From positions 1-9,338 of the forward strand of contig CANRFX010000045.1 in assembly GCA_947629995.1 (NCBI GenBank): a DNA stretch of 9,338 nucleotides. Reading direction: 5' to 3'. Below, in pieces: positions 6,854 to 9,338 of this stretch. Positions within the stretch are counted from its first letter, which is position 1. Each line of letters opens with the position of its first letter. Made by a program: the position numbers and the translations under genes. The notes beneath the pieces were generated by a model. It had not been told where the DNA came from and did no database searches. It saw only the letters and a program-made list of their open reading frames with translations. Source of the stretch: an uncultured Clostridia bacterium (GTDB lineage Bacteria; Bacillota; Clostridia; TANB77; CAG-508).

Positions 6854-7710
6854 TTATATGATTATATCTCTCTTTAGTAATTTATTTTTTATTATTCCAG
6901 TTCCTATAAATTTTTTCTGATTATAAATTCGATAAATTCCGTCTTCTGTGTTATTTGTTAGCATAACACCATTTAAAAATAATTTTAGTTTGTAATCATC
7001 TAACAAAATAACTTGTTTATTTTTAAATAGTTCCTCTAAATGAATAATATGTTTTTCTGCATTTTCTTCTAGTTCTTTTATATCTATTGCATCTTTTATA
7101 TTAAAATTTCCTACTTGTAATCTTTTTAAATTAGACATGTAACCGAATATTTCCAAGCTTTTTTGCTATGTCTTCACATAAACTTCTAATATATGTCCCT
7201 TTGCTACATTTAACTCTAAATTCAATTTGGCCTTTAATTTTATTTATTTTTAATAATTCTAAATCATAAATTTCAATCTCTCTTGGTTTAATTTCTACTT
7301 TTTTTCCTTCTCGTGCATATTCGTACAGTTTTTTGCCATTTACTTTAATTGCAGAATAAATAGGAGGTAATTGTTCTTGTTTTCCAATAACCTCCTTAAA
7401 TATATTAAAAATATATCCTTTTTCTAATATTTTTTCGTCTACTTTTTTGGTTTCTAAAATTTTACCTTCTTGATCTGCAGTGTCAGTTTTTATTCCTAAT
7501 TGTAACTGTACATCATAAATTTTATCATGATTAATTAAATATTTTGAGCATAATGTTCCTTTGCCTATTAATAATGGAAGAACTCCTTGTGCCATTGGGT
7601 CTAAAGTTCCAGTATGTCCGGACTTTTTCTTGTAAAATTTTCTTTGCAGTTTTTACTATATCATGTGATGTACAATCTTTAGGTTTATTTATAATAATTA
7701 ATCCATCCAT
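6854..7710 (-). CDS. truB: tRNA pseudouridine(55) synthase; two +1 frameshifts at CGG
   Basis: Isomerises U55 to pseudouridine in the T-loop of tRNAs; cytosolic. The start ATG at 7708-7710 gives MDGLIIINKPKDCTSHD, a textbook TruB N-terminus, and overlaps the end of nrnA by 13 bases (translational coupling; no strong own ribosome site). Conventional reading breaks twice, at CGG 7618-7620 and CGG 7143-7145. With one base skipped at each, the protein is 284 residues. It has KVGHTGTLDP at 29-38 (catalytic Asp37), INHDKIYDVQLQLG, PPIYSAIKVNGKKLYEYAREG, VKCSKGTYIRSLCEDIAKKLG, then NIGYMSNLKRLQVGNF and a short PUA-like C-terminal region. All family blocks are present in the right order, so decay is unlikely. 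Part of the infB-rbfA-nrnA-truB operon. Confidence 0.92.
7143..7145 (-). other. +1 frameshift site CGG-T in truB (second)
   Basis: Coding context is GGA AAT ATT CGGT TAC ATG. One glycine at CGGT (residue 189) gives KKLGNI-G-YMSNLKR, matching the LGxxGYM pattern I know from clostridial TruB proteins. Conventional reading gives NIRLHV and a stop. Confidence 0.85.
7618..7620 (-). other. +1 frameshift site CGG-A in truB (first)
   Basis: Coding context is GAA AAA GTC CGGA CAT ACT. One glycine at CGGA (residue 31) produces KVGHTGTLDP, the signature holding the catalytic aspartate. The second residue, Gly, is close to invariant in the family. Conventional reading gives KVRTYWNF and destroys the active site. 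Confidence 0.9.
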
Positions 7711-8655
7711 TTTTTTATTTCTTTCACTAATTTTTCTTTTACTTCTTCTAAACTTCCTCCGAATTGTAGCTCCTGCTGCTCTTGCGTGTCCTCCACCACC
7801 AAATACAAGGCAAATGTCTGATACATTAATTCCATCTTCAGAACGAAGAGATACTTTATATACATTTTCTGCATCATTCTTTTGTCTAAGAAAAACAGAT
7901 ACTTTTACCCCTTCTATATCTTTTCCGATATCAACTAAACCCTCATGATCTCCTGGCTCACTATTGACTTCTATTTCGTCTTGAATTGTGATATAAGTAA
8001 AAGAAATTTTTCCATTCTCTAATAGTTCTAGTCTGTCTATTACTCTTTTTGTTAATTCGAAGTTTGCTTTTGTCTTTGTTCTTAAGGTTCTTTTATATAT
8101 GTCTGGTACATCAACTCCTAAACGAATTAATTCTGCAGTATATTCAAATGTATCAGGCGTAATTCCAATATGTCTAAATCCTCCTGTATCTGTTATAATT
8201 CCTGTCATTATACAAGTTCCTAAATTTCTTGAAATTGGAATTTCAAAATATTCTGCTATACTTGCTAAAATTTCACAACATGCTGGAGATACTGGATTAA
8301 CATAGTTTAAATCACCATACATATTATTACTTCCATGATGATCAATTACAATTGTTCTTTTTGCATTTTCAAAATATTCTGCTCCCATTAATCTTTTAAG
8401 AGTAGCACAATCAAGAGAAATAGCTAAATCATATTTTTTTACTTCTGATGTTTCTTTTATTTCTTCTGCTAAAGGTAAAAATTTATACATTTTGCTGTAT
8501 TCTGGTATTATAACATCTGCATCTTTTCCTAGTTCTTTTAACATTAATTTCATTGCTAATGTACTACCTACAGCATCTCCATCTGGTGATTCATGTGTTA
8601 CAATTACAATATTTTCTGCTTTTTTTATTTCTATTAAAATTTCATCTAACGTCAT
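7698..8655 (-). CDS. nrnA: DHH/DHHA1 phosphoesterase, NrnA-type; one +1 frameshift at CGG near the end
   Basis: Cytosolic Mn-dependent oligoribonuclease/pAp phosphatase family, which degrades short RNA oligomers, pAp or linear dinucleotides. With the +1 skip it has 318 residues, close to B. subtilis NrnA. DHH domain: HESPDGDAVGS (His21, Asp25, Asp27), Asp82 in SLDCA, the DHH triad at 105-107 and TDTGGFRH (Asp156). DHHA1 domain: FGGGGHARAAGA at 285-296, substrate binding. After Ile298 the conventional frame meets CGG (7759-7761) and runs on into the truB frame, giving a 374-residue hybrid. With the skip it continues GGSLEEVKEKLVKEIKKWMD and stops at 7698-7700, overlapping the truB start by 13 bases. 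The ATG at 8653-8655 follows the rbfA stop by 4 nt; the ribosome site GAGGAG lies within the last rbfA codons. Confidence 0.92.
7759..7761 (-). other. +1 frameshift site CGG-A in nrnA
   Basis: Coding context is GCT ACA ATT CGGA GGA AGT TTA. Skipping one base gives ATI-G-GSLEEVKEKLV and a stop at the expected length. The position itself is variable in the family, so here Gly (skip C) and Arg (read CGG, skip A) fit equally. The frame change is clear, but the inserted residue is not fixed by this site alone. Confidence 0.82.
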
Positions 8656-8659
8656 ATGT

Positions 8660-9019
8660 TTACTCCTCTTTTTTAGGCATGATTTCTTTTAATATGGCAT
8701 CTATTTTAGTTCCATATTCAATTGAATCATCTAATTCAAATATTAATTCTGGTGTATTTCTTAGGTTTACTCTTCTTGCTAATTCACTTCTAATATAACC
8801 AGAAGATTTTTTTAAACCTGCTAAAGTATCTTTAATATTTTTGGAATTCAAGATACTTACATATACTTTTGCATATTTTAGGTCATTTGTAACTTTAACT
8901 TTTGTTACACTAATTAAGCCTGTTACATTTGGATTTTTTAAATCTTGATCAATGATTACACTTAGTTCTTTTCTATATTGTTCATTGATACGACCTAATC
9001 TTGTTTGATTTTCTGGCAT
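8660..9019 (-). CDS. rbfA: Ribosome-binding factor A
   Basis: Cytosolic KH-fold factor that binds the 30S subunit near helix 1 of 16S rRNA during late maturation and cold adaptation. At 119 residues it has the usual length. Recognisable blocks are RLGRINEQYRKELSVIIDQD and LKNPNVTGLISVTKVKV near the N-terminus, YAKVYVSIL, GYIRSELARRVNLRNTPEL and DDSIEYGTKI at the C-terminal end, with a short charged tail, KKEE. AAGGAGG at 9025-9031 is five bases before the ATG and overlaps the infB stop codon, so the two are tightly coupled. nrnA starts 4 nt after its stop. Intact and free of CGG. Confidence 0.96.
   Translation of the reverse strand: MPENQTRLGRINEQYRKELSVIIDQDLKNPNVTGLISVTKVKVTNDLKYAKVYVSILNSKNIKDTLAGLKKSSGYIRSELARRVNLRNTPELIFELDDSIEYGTKIDAILKEIMPKKEE
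8663..8668 (-). promoter_or_regulatory. Ribosome binding site of nrnA inside the end of rbfA
   Basis: GAGGAG, which is also the last two Glu codons of rbfA, sits seven bases before the nrnA ATG. This arrangement couples translation of the two genes. Confidence 0.8.
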
Positions 9020-9024
9020 TTTTT

Positions 9025-9031
9025 CCTCCTT
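9025..9031 (-). promoter_or_regulatory. Ribosome binding site of rbfA overlapping the infB stop
   Basis: AAGGAGG, five bases before the rbfA ATG at 9019. Its first two bases are the last two bases of the infB TAA stop (9030-9032). Confidence 0.9.
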
Positions 9032-9338
9032 AATCTCTTTTAATTTCTTCCATTACATAAACTTCAATAATATCTCCTTCTTTTATATCATTGTAGTTTT
9101 CAATTTGTATTCCACATTCAAATCCTTTTCCAACTTCTTTTACTTCATCTTTAAATCTCTTTAATGTTGCCAAATGACCTTCATGGATAACTACATTTTC
9201 ACGAAGTACTCTAACTCCAGCATTTCTTTCTACTTTTCCAGAAAGTACATAACCTCCTGCAATTGTTCCTACGTTAGAAATTTTGAATGTCTGTCTTACT
9301 TCTACATTTCCAATTACTTTTTCTTCAAATTTAGGCTC
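9030..9338 (-). CDS. infB: Translation initiation factor IF-2, C-terminal end; start lies beyond right edge
   Basis: This 102-residue C-terminal fragment is translated from the right edge to TAA at 9030-9032. It matches the last domain of IF-2 (C2), which binds the formylmethionyl end of initiator tRNA on the 30S subunit. Diagnostic stretches are EEKVIGNVEVRQTFKIS, VGTIAGGYVLSGKVERN, VRVLRENVVIHEG, LKRFKDEVKEVGKGFECG and the terminal IKEGDIIEVYVMEEIKR. The GTPase domain is outside the window. It is the first gene of the visible operon with rbfA, nrnA and truB, as in many Bacillota. It is intact here, has no CGG, and uses CGT for arginine. Confidence 0.96.
   Translation of the reverse strand, partial: EPKFEEKVIGNVEVRQTFKISNVGTIAGGYVLSGKVERNAGVRVLRENVVIHEGHLATLKRFKDEVKEVGKGFECGIQIENYNDIKEGDIIEVYVMEEIKRD

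Noticed and set aside
442..7761. The five frame breaks as plain sequencing or assembly indels.
   Set aside because: They do not share a homopolymer context. All fit an extra C before an in-frame GGN codon, and out-of-frame GG sites are unaffected. It remains the main alternative until reads are checked.
3203..8655. The PBP, truB and nrnA pieces as pseudogenes or as separate split genes.
   Set aside because: All domains and catalytic motifs are present in order with normal total length, no internal stops other than those after CGG, and the downstream pieces lack ribosome binding sites or sensible starts.
1..9338. CRISPR arrays, tRNA or rRNA genes and transposase genes.
   Set aside because: No spaced direct repeats, no cloverleaf-like G+C-richer segments and no transposase motifs are visible; the window is almost fully occupied by the listed genes.

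Overview
The window is AT-rich (about 30% G+C or less by eye), with strong AAGGAGG-type ribosome binding sites and a dense gene layout entirely on the minus strand. Together with the infB-rbfA-nrnA-truB gene order, this points to a low-G+C Bacillota, probably an uncultured Clostridia-like gut lineage. The lineage is inferred from gene content and style only.

Layout in the direction of transcription (right to left). The first block is a translation and RNA operon: the 3' end of infB (IF-2), rbfA (30S maturation), nrnA (DHH/DHHA1 phosphoesterase) and truB (tRNA U55 pseudouridine synthase). Gaps are 10 nt and 4 nt, followed by a 13-nt overlap. After a hairpin comes an unrecognised 282-residue gene. 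A spacer of about 120 bp holds a short palindromic element, a promoter and a dyad. Next is a class A penicillin-binding protein (peptidoglycan glycosyltransferase plus transpeptidase). Then come cysS (TTG start), galE with its own well-formed promoter, and the 5' part of argS, which runs off the left edge.

The outstanding observation is that four of these genes (argS, the PBP, nrnA and truB, the last twice) look frameshifted if translated conventionally. All five breaks have the same form. An in-frame CGG triplet is met, one base must be skipped (+1), and reading resumes as GGN, giving glycine. The glycine falls on conserved family positions, such as the EDxxFxxHxG motif of the PBP glycosyltransferase and the VGHTGTLDP motif of TruB. 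I found twelve CGG trinucleotides on the coding strand inside genes. The five that lie in frame are exactly the five +1 sites. The seven that straddle two codons are read normally. In about 3,000 codons there is no in-frame CGG read as arginine and no frame break without CGG, while CGT and CGA occur normally as arginine codons.

This fits a decoding system in which CGG is not an ordinary arginine codon and CGG-N is decoded as one glycine. Possible routes are a quadruplet-reading tRNA-Gly or a +1 shift at a vacant A site. The alternatives are sequencing error or gene decay. Both would have to hit only the base before in-frame glycine codons in otherwise well-preserved housekeeping genes, so I find them less likely, but the raw window alone cannot exclude them.
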